From contig SIAJ01000014.1 of assembly GCA_009691845.1 (NCBI GenBank), forward strand, positions 1-64,000: DNA of 64,000 nt, written 5' to 3'. The position numbers were made by a program, and so were the translations under genes. This document shows positions 35,042 to 44,289 of this stretch, in pieces (the stretch's first letter is position 1; each line of letters starts with the position of its first letter). The DNA comes from Gemmataceae bacterium (GTDB lineage Bacteria; Planctomycetota; Planctomycetia; Gemmatales; Gemmataceae). The notes beneath the pieces were generated by a model. That model was given only the letters and a program-made list of their open reading frames with translations. It did not search any database and was not told the origin of the DNA.

Positions 35042-35884
35042 ATGCGAATCGGCCACTGCCAGATCGAAGTCAAGGCCGGCGACTTCGATGCCAATCTCAC
35101 GAAAGTCGTCGCGTACCTGGAGCGTGCAACCAGGGATCGCGTCGAGATCGTCTGCTTCCCGGAATGTGGACTCACCGGCTACCACGACACGGAAGAAGCG
35201 GCTCGCAAGTCCGCGTTCACGATCGATTCTCCCGAAATCATGAAGGTGCTCGATCGCACCATGAAGTTCGATGCGGTTGCCATCGTCGGCTTCAACGAAC
35301 TACGTGGGAAGGATCTCTTCAACACGTCGATCGTCGTCTACAAGGGGCATCTGCTCGGCCACTTCAGCAAATGCACGGCCTACATGCCGTTCCACAAACA
35401 GGGCCGCGAGTTCCCGATATTCGAGCACAAAGGCGTGAAGTTCGGCGTCATTATCTGTTCGGATGGCGGGTACATCGAACCGGCCCGCATCCTTGCACTC
35501 AAGGGTGCCCAGATTATTTTCGCACCACACTACAACTACATCAACAAAGAGGGCTTGCTCGGGCACTATCGCCACGTGCGAGCGGATCACACGGCACGGG
35601 CCGTCGAGAATCACGTCTATTTTGTGCGTGGCAACAACGTCGTGAAGGGCCGCGATGCGGGCATCGCGAAGTCCGATGGCGTCGGCTACGGCGACAGCTA
35701 CATCGTCGATCCAGCGGGTCAGTTTGTCGTCTTCAGCAAGCTGCACCAGGAAGATTTGATCTTCGCGGATGTCGATCCACCGGCACCCGACAAGGCCTGG
35801 GGAGTCGGCAAGAACTTGTGGAGTGCCCGCGAATTCGGCGGCATCCTTGCGGAGGTTGTGAAGGAGCGCCTCAAGAAGAAATAG
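35042..35884 (+). CDS. Carbon-nitrogen hydrolase (nitrilase superfamily)
   Basis: The 280-residue protein has the catalytic triad: Glu41 in FPECGLTGY, Lys110 in FSKCTAYM and Cys139 in IICSDGGY. The overall length suits an amidase or N-carbamoyl-amino-acid hydrolase. The cysteine is followed by S-D-G rather than the more usual W-E or Y-D. GGAGG lies nine bases upstream of the ATG. A hairpin and then an M19 dipeptidase gene follow 87 bases downstream on the same strand. That fits cleavage of amide or carbamoyl groups from small peptides or amino acids. Confidence 0.9.
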   Translation: MRIGHCQIEVKAGDFDANLTKVVAYLERATRDRVEIVCFPECGLTGYHDTEEAARKSAFTIDSPEIMKVLDRTMKFDAVAIVGFNELRGKDLFNTSIVVYKGHLLGHFSKCTAYMPFHKQGREFPIFEHKGVKFGVIICSDGGYIEPARILALKGAQIIFAPHYNYINKEGLLGHYRHVRADHTARAVENHVYFVRGNNVVKGRDAGIAKSDGVGYGDSYIVDPAGQFVVFSKLHQEDLIFADVDPPAPDKAWGVGKNLWSAREFGGILAEVVKERLKKK

Positions 35885-35898
35885 TTGACACGACGAAC

Positions 35899-35945
35899 AG
35901 GATCGACAGGATAGATCAAATCCTGCCTTTGATCCTGTCAATCCT
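35899..35945. repeat. AGGATNNACAGGAT-type inverted repeat
   Basis: AGGATCGACAGGATAGATCAAA (first 20 bases AGGATCGACAGGATAGATCA) pairs imperfectly with TTTGATCCTGTCAATCCT at 35928-35945. It resembles the ACAGGAT-type repeats scattered through many environmental genomes and could end the nitrilase transcript. Confidence 0.6.
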
Positions 35946-35971
35946 GACTAATACCTCTGGATGCCGACACC

Positions 35972-37033
35972 ATGTTCCTCTTCGACGCACACCTCGATCT
36001 TGGTCTCAACGCGGTGGACTGGAACCGCGATCTGCGCATGGATGTCGCCGACATCCGCGTGCAGGAAACCGTCTTCAACATGACCGACCTGGGCCGGCAG
36101 ACGAATACCGTCAGCCTGCCCGAATTGCGAAAAGCCGAGATCGGTGTTTGCGTGGCCACGGTCCTCGGCCGCATTGAACAGCCGATCAACCACTCCTTCG
36201 GCTTCACAACGCCCGAAGCCTGCTATGCCATCGCTCACGCTCATCTCGCGTACTATCGTGCCATGGAAAAGAACGGGCACATGAAGATGCTCCGCACCAA
36301 GAGCGACCTATCCAAACATGTTGATGCGTACAAGAAGGATCCGGCGAAGGCCCCGCTAGGCTTCATCCTCAGCATGGAGTGCGGCGACCCGGTACTCGAT
36401 CCGGACAACATTCACGAGTGGTATGAGAACGGCTTGCGGGCGATCGGCATTACACACTACGGCCCGAATCGCTACGGCGGCGGCACGCGGAGCGAAGTTG
36501 GCCTGGCTGCCGAAGCGTTGCCGCTGTTGAAGAACATCGAGAAGCTGGGCATCGCCCTCGACCTGACGCATCTCTCGGACCGAGCGTTCAATCAGGTGGC
36601 CGACTACTTCACGGGCCGGGTGCTCGCCAGCCATCAGAACGTCCGCAAATTCTCCGACTGGCAGCGTCAATTCTCGGACGAGCAGATCAAGTTTCTGATC
36701 TCGCGCGACGGCGTGATGGGCATGGCCTTCGACGCGATCATGATGCAACCGGGCTGGATTCGTGGCACCACGAAGCCGACGGTCACGATCGAGCGGGCCG
36801 TGGACAACATCGACTACATCTGCCAGATGGCCGGCAACACCAGACATGTCGGCATCGGCAGCGACCTCGATGGCGGCTACGGTTTCGAACAAACCCCGTC
36901 CGACCTGAACACGATCGCCGACGTGCAAAAGGTCGCCACGATCATGGAAAAACGCGGCTACAAGTCGCAAGACATCGCGGCCATCATGCACGGCAACTGG
37001 CTGCGGTTCTTCGGCGAGGTGTTGCCGGGGTGA
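35972..37033 (+). CDS. Membrane dipeptidase family (peptidase M19) protein
   Basis: The 353-residue protein shows the M19 metal ligands. These are His7 and Asp9 in FDAHLDLG, Glu136 in SMECGDP, a His in DLTHLSDRAF near 190, a His in ASHQNVRKF near 212 and an Asp in GIGSDLDGGYG near 293. Despite the family name there is no signal peptide or membrane segment, so it is probably cytoplasmic. It hydrolyses dipeptides or related amides with two zinc ions. It lies downstream of the nitrilase-family gene. The ribosome binding site is weak. Confidence 0.9.
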   Translation: MFLFDAHLDLGLNAVDWNRDLRMDVADIRVQETVFNMTDLGRQTNTVSLPELRKAEIGVCVATVLGRIEQPINHSFGFTTPEACYAIAHAHLAYYRAMEKNGHMKMLRTKSDLSKHVDAYKKDPAKAPLGFILSMECGDPVLDPDNIHEWYENGLRAIGITHYGPNRYGGGTRSEVGLAAEALPLLKNIEKLGIALDLTHLSDRAFNQVADYFTGRVLASHQNVRKFSDWQRQFSDEQIKFLISRDGVMGMAFDAIMMQPGWIRGTTKPTVTIERAVDNIDYICQMAGNTRHVGIGSDLDGGYGFEQTPSDLNTIADVQKVATIMEKRGYKSQDIAAIMHGNWLRFFGEVLPG

Positions 37034-37058
37034 ACATCGTGGAACTGCGGAGAGCCCA

Positions 37059-37426
37059 GTGATCAAACTTACGGAGACAGAGATCGATATTCTGGAAGAG
37101 GCGCAAAAGGTGCGGCTACCCAGGCTATATCGTCAAATACTCACGAAGATCGGGTACGGTGAGACAGACTGGGCGGAGATTTATCACCCGGCCAGCGTGC
37201 GTGGGTTGTAGAGCCATTTTTCGTGGACCCAAAGCAGTTATTCTCGTGGTATTTCCCATTTGGCCACCGCTACGTGACGCAAGAAATTTGGGTTATCGAC
37301 GTTAGTAGAGAACGAGTCGCCTCAATGTATCACGAGACACTATCTGACGACTGGCCGTATGAAGATTGGCAAGAGTACGATGATTGGGTAGAAGACTATC
37401 TGACTGGTGAACTGAGTGCGCTATAG
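37059..37426 (+). pseudogene. SMI1/KNR4 (SUKH)-like immunity gene with one-base frameshift
   Basis: A GTG start at 37059 (CGGAG upstream) encodes 50 residues with LTETEIDILEEAQKVRLP and YRQILTKIGYGETDWAEIYH, then hits TAG at 37209-37211. The minus-one frame continues without a gap: EPFFVDPKQLFSWYFPFGHR, then QEIWVIDVSRERVASMYHET and DDWVEDYL, to a stop at 37424-37426. Joined, they give about 122 residues with the SUKH order: LP-x-x-Y entry helix, PFG turn, IWVID strand and a C-terminal WVEDYL. Adding one base in TA|GAG (a Tyr codon) repairs it. SUKH proteins are often immunity proteins for secreted toxins. The family call is moderate confidence; the frameshift is plain in the sequence. Confidence 0.6.
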
Positions 37427-37517
37427 CTTCATGCAGGACTACGATCCTCGGCAGTAAGGGTTGTCCCTCACCCACTGCCTCGCATTCCTCGTCTTTCCCC
37501 ACCTTAGACACGCCGCC

Positions 37518-37535
37518 TTGACAGTGTATATACAC
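37518..37535. promoter_or_regulatory. Perfect 12-base palindrome, possible operator of the toxin-antitoxin pair
   Basis: GTGTATATACAC at 37524-37535 is an exact palindrome in an A/T-rich patch, directly after TTGACA (37518-37523). It lies six bases before the ATG of the toxin-like gene. CopG-type antitoxins bind short palindromes before their own operon, so autoregulation is a reasonable guess. Confidence 0.5.
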
Positions 37536-37540
37536 TTCCA

Positions 37541-37785
37541 ATGGACGACGACGATCTCGACCACCTGTTCGATGACTATTTGGACTGTTCTTTTGCGCCC
37601 AACTATGAGTAGAGGCCAAGCGGCATCCGGACTTTCCTGACCGAACCATCTTTTGGGGCGCAACCCGTGCGGGTCGTTGGTTGTTTGTCGTCTGTGAAGA
37701 CTGGGCAGAAGGCGAACAGCGATTTTTGAAGCCGATCACCGCCTTCGAGCCCGATGAAAGGCGAGCATACTGGGAGCAACAATGA
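37541..37785 (+). pseudogene. Toxin-like partner gene with one-base frameshift
   Basis: ATG at 37541 opens an acidic 23-residue frame (MDDDDLDHLFDDYLDCSF) that stops at TAG 37610-37612. The minus-one frame then runs EAKRHPDFPDRTIFWGATRA-GRWLFVVCEDW to ITAFEPDERRAYWEQQ and TGA at 37783-37785. This part has no start codon of its own before the core. The C-terminal half recalls BrnT-like toxins (RTRAGRWLFVV, then a basic/acidic tail ending in RRxYW), but this is not certain. Its stop overlaps the next ATG (ATGA), the usual coupling of toxin and antitoxin genes. One extra base at TA|GAG would restore an about 81-residue protein. Confidence 0.55.
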
Positions 37786-38081
37786 GCAAGAAACGCGCAA
37801 CCGATGACGAGTTGGCTGAAGAGGCAGGCCGCTGGGATGCTGGAAGTCTGACGCCTAAGGGTTGGGTGGATGCGCCGGATGCCGTACCGAACGCGAAGGA
37901 ATCGGTGCCCATCAGCCTGCGTGTGCCTGCGCCGATGTTGCTGATCCTGAAGGAATACGCACGTCGCGAAGGGGTTGGTTATCAAGTCTTGATGAAGCGC
38001 TGGCTGGATGAACGGATTAGCACCGAACGTGATCGAAGAAAAAAACGGCCAGCCAAGCCATCGGTTCCCAGCGGGTCTTGA
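37782..38081 (+). CDS. CopG/BrnA-like antitoxin
   Basis: The 99-residue protein has a charged, helical N-terminal half (EEAGRWDAGSLTPKGWVDAP). The C-terminal half has PISLRVPAPMLLILKEYARR and YQVLMKRWLDERI. This is the strand-helix-helix pattern of ribbon-helix-helix antitoxins (CopG/BrnA type), with a final basic tail (RDRRKKRPAKPS). It overlaps the upstream toxin-like gene by four bases. It would bind the toxin and the palindrome at 37524-37535. It appears intact while the toxin-like gene is broken. Confidence 0.7.
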   Translation: MSKKRATDDELAEEAGRWDAGSLTPKGWVDAPDAVPNAKESVPISLRVPAPMLLILKEYARREGVGYQVLMKRWLDERISTERDRRKKRPAKPSVPSGS

Positions 38082-38195
38082 GAAATCGATCCAAGAATCA
38101 CCCGCGAGCAATTAGTCGATCACTCGAGTAGCATGACGACGAATGATATGCTAACTCCTCCCTCATACATGCACCGCTGCCAGGGGCCAAGAGCG

Positions 38196-40289
38196 ATGAA
38201 TCGAACCTCCCTTTCTCTTCTCGTCTTCTCTTTCACGATTGGATGCCTGCAGACAGCAGTCGCTCAATCAGAATCCACGCCGACCGGCGACCTGGCCAAG
38301 AAATTGGCTGACGTGAAGTTCGAGCAATACTCGACGGCACCGGGTTACTCCGAAGGTCCCACCTGGCGTAACGGCGAGGTCTACTTTTGCAGTGGTGCTC
38401 TCTGGAAAGTCGATGCGAACAAGAAGCTGCACAAGTACATGGAGATCAACCCGGCCGGCACCGTGCTCCGGGGCGATGGCCACCTGCTCATTGCCGACAA
38501 CAAGCACAAGGCAATCGTCGATCTCGCGCCGGACGGCAAGCTAGGCGTCGTTGCCGATCAGTTCCAAGGAAAGCCGCTACGAGGCTTGAACGACCTGACC
38601 GTGGATGCCAAGGGAAATGTCTACTGGACCGATCCCGAAGGCTCGTCCGTCAAGACCCCGGTCGGCAATGTCTATCGCGTACGTCCCGATGGTCGTGTCG
38701 ATCAAGTGGCGAGCGGCCTCGCTTTCCCAAATGGTCTCGACGTCGATCCCGCGAGCAAGTTCCTGTATGTGATCGAATCGCAGACGCAGAAGATCCTGCG
38801 TTATCCGATCACCGAGGATGGGCTTGGCAAGGGGGAACTCTTCTACGATCTCCGCGGGTCCGGCGGCGATGGCTGCGTCTTCGATGCCGAGGGCAATCTC
38901 TGGGTCGCGGACTTTCATCGACCCGATACCGGCAAGGGCCGCATCACGGTGTTGAGCCCCGAGGCCAAAGTTCTGGCCTACCTGCCGTTGCCGACGAAAG
39001 TCGTTAGCAACATCGCTTTTGGTGGTAAAGGCCACGACGAAATCTTCTGCACCACCGGCGACCCGCCAGGCGTGTTTCACGCGAAGACCGGAGTGAAGGG
39101 TTTTGCCGGCCATCCCGGCAAGCCGATGGCCATCACTCAATATCTGAACGTGGCAGTCCTGAAGCCGCACGTGGATGCCGAGGTCATTCGCAAGCTGGTG
39201 AAGGCCTCTACCGAAGGCAAGGGGATCTCGGTCGAAGGGATCACAGAATTAAAGGTACGTCAGGATGTGAATGCCCTGATCGTGGAGTTGGAACTCTACC
39301 GGCCGCAATACCGGCGCGATCTACTGCTGCTTGAGGAGATCAAACGATTGGGCGGCAAGGCCCGTCTCGAGGTGTTCGCCGCTGATTGGCTCCGCTCGAT
39401 GCTCCCAGAAGAAGACCTCGCGATCTTCGCTCGCATCGTCGAGATTGAACTGAACGAGAACTCGGACGGCCACGCCACGCCGAAACCGAAAGCGATGAAT
39501 GATCGGGTGACGGACGAGTGGTTGAAAAAACTGTATGGACAGGAGCAGCTACGGGGACTGCAACTCTCGGGCACGGCCGTCACCAGCGCCGGGCTGGTTC
39601 ACTTGAAAGATCTCACCAAACTGGAACGGCTCAGTGTCTGCCTGACGGCCGTAGACGATGAAGGCCTGAAGCATCTCGCAAAACTGACCAAGATGAAGCG
39701 GATGGCGGTTTGTTCCTCGAAAGTCACCGGCTCGGGATTCGCGCATCTGGAAGGCATGAAGGAAATCGAATCGATCAATCTGCATTCCTCGCCTGCAAGC
39801 GACGCGGGGCTGGAAGCAATCGGCAAGCTCACGAGTTTGAAGCGGCTGGAAATCGTGCACACGAAGGTAACCGATGCCGGGCTGAAGCATCTCGCAGGCA
39901 TGGTGAACTTGCGGCAACTGCACATTCACGGCCCGGAGACCACTGCGGCTGCCTTGCCGTACGTGGGCGGACTGAAAGAGCTTTACGAACTCGACGTTTA
40001 CGACAAGGCGGCGAGCAACGCGACCTGCGAGCAAATCGGCAAGCTGCCGAAATTGCGGCAACTCATGCTGACAAACGGGCCGGTGGACGATGCGGGCGTT
40101 CGCCATCTGAGCGGGCTTGCAACCTTGGAAGAACTCTCGCTCGATTCGAGCAAGATCACGGATGCATCGGTAGAAACGATCGCGGGATTGAAGGGGCTTC
40201 GCAAGTTGCGGATCCGGGGGACGGGCATCTCGGAGGGTGGTTTGAAGAAATTGCAGGCGGCGTTGCCAAAGGCGGAGATTTCGAAGTAG
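38196..40289 (+). CDS. Secreted SMP-30/gluconolactonase-like propeller fused to leucine-rich repeats
   Basis: ATG at 38196 gives 697 residues with a signal peptide ending AVAQ. Residues about 35-320 form an SMP-30/gluconolactonase-type propeller (GYSEGPTWRNGEVYFCSG, LRGLNDLTVDAKGNVYWTDP, FPNGLDVDPASKFLYVIES, GDGCVFDAEGNLWVADFH), with likely metal ligands Glu, Asn and Asp. A linker (about 320-440) is followed by at least eight leucine-rich repeats of the planctomycete type (GLKHLAKLTKMKRMAVCSSK, LEAIGKLTSLKRLEIVHTKV, AGLKHLAGMVNLRQLHIHGP). A lactonase with a binding platform is likely. It is a separate transcription unit facing pgk. Confidence 0.85.
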   Translation: MNRTSLSLLVFSFTIGCLQTAVAQSESTPTGDLAKKLADVKFEQYSTAPGYSEGPTWRNGEVYFCSGALWKVDANKKLHKYMEINPAGTVLRGDGHLLIADNKHKAIVDLAPDGKLGVVADQFQGKPLRGLNDLTVDAKGNVYWTDPEGSSVKTPVGNVYRVRPDGRVDQVASGLAFPNGLDVDPASKFLYVIESQTQKILRYPITEDGLGKGELFYDLRGSGGDGCVFDAEGNLWVADFHRPDTGKGRITVLSPEAKVLAYLPLPTKVVSNIAFGGKGHDEIFCTTGDPPGVFHAKTGVKGFAGHPGKPMAITQYLNVAVLKPHVDAEVIRKLVKASTEGKGISVEGITELKVRQDVNALIVELELYRPQYRRDLLLLEEIKRLGGKARLEVFAADWLRSMLPEEDLAIFARIVEIELNENSDGHATPKPKAMNDRVTDEWLKKLYGQEQLRGLQLSGTAVTSAGLVHLKDLTKLERLSVCLTAVDDEGLKHLAKLTKMKRMAVCSSKVTGSGFAHLEGMKEIESINLHSSPASDAGLEAIGKLTSLKRLEIVHTKVTDAGLKHLAGMVNLRQLHIHGPETTAAALPYVGGLKELYELDVYDKAASNATCEQIGKLPKLRQLMLTNGPVDDAGVRHLSGLATLEELSLDSSKITDASVETIAGLKGLRKLRIRGTGISEGGLKKLQAALPKAEISK

Positions 40290-40368
40290 GCAGGAGAGCA
40301 GCGGAGCCTGCAGCCCAACTCGAGACGGCCCCACATCTGCTCCCGGTTGCGGAAGCTAGGGGCGACTA

Positions 40369-41565
40369 TTACCGATCATCAATCTGGGCCAGCGAGGCGA
40401 ATTTTTTGCCTTCGACGTAGGCCAGGAACGCTCCGCCTCCCGTGGAGACGTGGGTGATTTTCGAATCGAAGCCGAATTGCTCGACAGCCTCGGCGGTTTC
40501 GCCGCCGCCGACAACTGTTACGGCCGAACTTTCCGCCATTGCCTGGGCGATTCCCTTGGTGCCATTCGAAAACGCCGGCTTCTCGAACCAGCCGACCGGC
40601 CCGTTCCAAATCACCGTGCCGGCAGTCTTGATCTTCGTGGCGTAAGCGGCCAGCGTCTTCGGGCCGATGTCCACGCCTTCAAAACCCGTGGAAATAGGCC
40701 CCTCGAAGACCTGCGTTGCCTTGAGATCATCTGATTTCGCACACAAGGAATCGACGGGCAACGTGATCTTCTGGCCCACGTGCGGCAGAAGGGCCTTGGC
40801 GGCCGCGACTTCTTCATCGGCAATCTGCATGTTGCCGACCGAGACTCCCTGTGCTTTCAGGAACGTGTACGTCATCTTGCCGCCGATCAATAGATGATCG
40901 ACCTTCGCCAACAACGCGTGGATGAATTTCACCTTGTCGGAAACCTTCGCTCCACCCATCACGGCGAGCAACGGCCGTTTGGGATTCCCCATCAGCCCCT
41001 CGATGACTTCGAGTTCCTTGGCGACCAGGAAGCCGAGAACTCGCGGCTTGCCCGTCATGGCCGCGGGCACGGCGACCATCGACGCATCCTTGTCGTTGTG
41101 GCAGGTACCGAAAGCGTCGTTCACATAGACATCGCCGATGGCCGCGATCGCGTGTGCGAAGTCGGTGTCGTTTTTCTGCTCGCGGGCATCGAAGCGGAGG
41201 TTTTCGAGCAGGAGCACTTCACCGGCCTTCAAGGCGAGTGCAGCCGCTCTCGATTCCGAGCCGATTACCTCATCGCCCGCCTTCTTGACGGGCCGTTTCA
41301 GCAACTCGCCAAACCGGGCCGCGATCTTGTCCATCTTGAGATTCTTGTCTGCAGTTGCTTCGCCCTTCGGTCGGCCAAGGTGGCTCATGGCAATAATCGC
41401 GGCCCCCTGGTCGAGCAGATACTGCACCGTCGGCAACGCACCCCGAATGCGGCGATCGTTCGTGATCTCGCCGGTGGCCTTGTCCAGTGGCAGATTGAAG
41501 TCCACGCGGATGAGGACTTTCTTGCCCTGGAGGTTGGTCAGATCGTGGATGGTTTTCTTTGGCAT
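40369..41565 (-). CDS. pgk: Phosphoglycerate kinase
   Basis: The 398-residue protein has standard PGK length and motifs: RVDFNLPLD near residue 21, SHLGRPKGE near 61, VMGGAKVSDK near 203, GPVGWFEKP near 320 and TVVGGGETAEAVEQFG near 350. HVSTGGGAFLAYVEG near 375 carries the nucleotide-binding glycines. It makes 3-phosphoglycerate and ATP in glycolysis. It lies 98 bases behind gap on the same strand, in the usual gap-pgk order, with a hairpin repeat between them. Confidence 0.97.
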   Translation of the reverse strand: MPKKTIHDLTNLQGKKVLIRVDFNLPLDKATGEITNDRRIRGALPTVQYLLDQGAAIIAMSHLGRPKGEATADKNLKMDKIAARFGELLKRPVKKAGDEVIGSESRAAALALKAGEVLLLENLRFDAREQKNDTDFAHAIAAIGDVYVNDAFGTCHNDKDASMVAVPAAMTGKPRVLGFLVAKELEVIEGLMGNPKRPLLAVMGGAKVSDKVKFIHALLAKVDHLLIGGKMTYTFLKAQGVSVGNMQIADEEVAAAKALLPHVGQKITLPVDSLCAKSDDLKATQVFEGPISTGFEGVDIGPKTLAAYATKIKTAGTVIWNGPVGWFEKPAFSNGTKGIAQAMAESSAVTVVGGGETAEAVEQFGFDSKITHVSTGGGAFLAYVEGKKFASLAQIDDR

Positions 41566-41583
41566 GGAAGCACCGAGGTGGAA

Positions 41584-41614
41584 CGTTTAGCGGGCGAGCC
41601 AACGGCTCGCCCGC
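41584..41614 (-). repeat. Hairpin of the GCCGTTGGC/CTAAACG family between gap and pgk
   Basis: On the minus strand GCGGGCGAGCC-GTT-GGCTCGCCCGC (41590-41614, 11 perfect pairs) is followed by TAAACG. It shares loop and tail with copies at 42911-42941 and 62119-62148 but has a different stem. Confidence 0.8.
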
Positions 41615-41663
41615 AAGTAATTCTCGTTTGATGCGTTGGGTCGAACGCTCAACGGAAACGTGA

Positions 41664-43973
<2,310 letters not shown>

Positions 43974-43991
43974 ATCGAAAAACCGGGTCGT

Positions 43992-44030
43992 GTCTCAGTT
44001 AGCCCCCCACAAGCCGGGGCTAACTGAGAC
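43992..44030 (+). terminator. Terminator hairpin after mdh
   Basis: GTCTCAGTTAGCCCC (43992-44006) and its perfect complement (44016-44030) form a 15-base stem with a 9-base loop, followed by TGTCTTGTTT. It starts 19 bases after the mdh stop. Confidence 0.75.
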
Positions 44031-44053
44031 TGTCTTGTTTCCGCCAGCATCGC

Positions 44054-44081
44054 TTTACTTCCGGACCCTTTCCGCTATATT
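44054..44081 (+). promoter_or_regulatory. Possible sigma-70-type promoter for fusA
   Basis: TTTACT (44054-44059) and TATATT (44076-44081) are spaced by 16 bases. If used, the transcript would have a 5' leader of about 200 bases before fusA. The -35 match is only moderate. Confidence 0.4.
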
Positions 44082-44289
44082 CTCCTCTATGTGAGACAGT
44101 CCGTCCATCCCCAAGGTATGGACGCGTACCCAGAACGGGAATGTCGCTCGTGCTCTCCCGGACGCGAAGTCCGAACCGCGACGAACCCCCCAAGGTCTGA
44201 TCTACATCCAACGTGTTGCGGGATGTGCGTACCATCCCGATGATCGTTTATTCCCTTGAATGCCGGCCGAGGCTCTCCGGACCATATCC

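Noticed and set aside
37205-37612. Programmed minus-one frameshifting at the two TA|GAG sites
   Set aside because: No X-XXY-YYZ slippery sequence precedes either TAG and no obvious downstream pseudoknot was seen; simple one-base loss is more likely.
37302-38111. 269-residue minus-strand frame over the toxin-antitoxin region
   Set aside because: Antisense to an intact antitoxin and two recognisable partial proteins; no domain visible.
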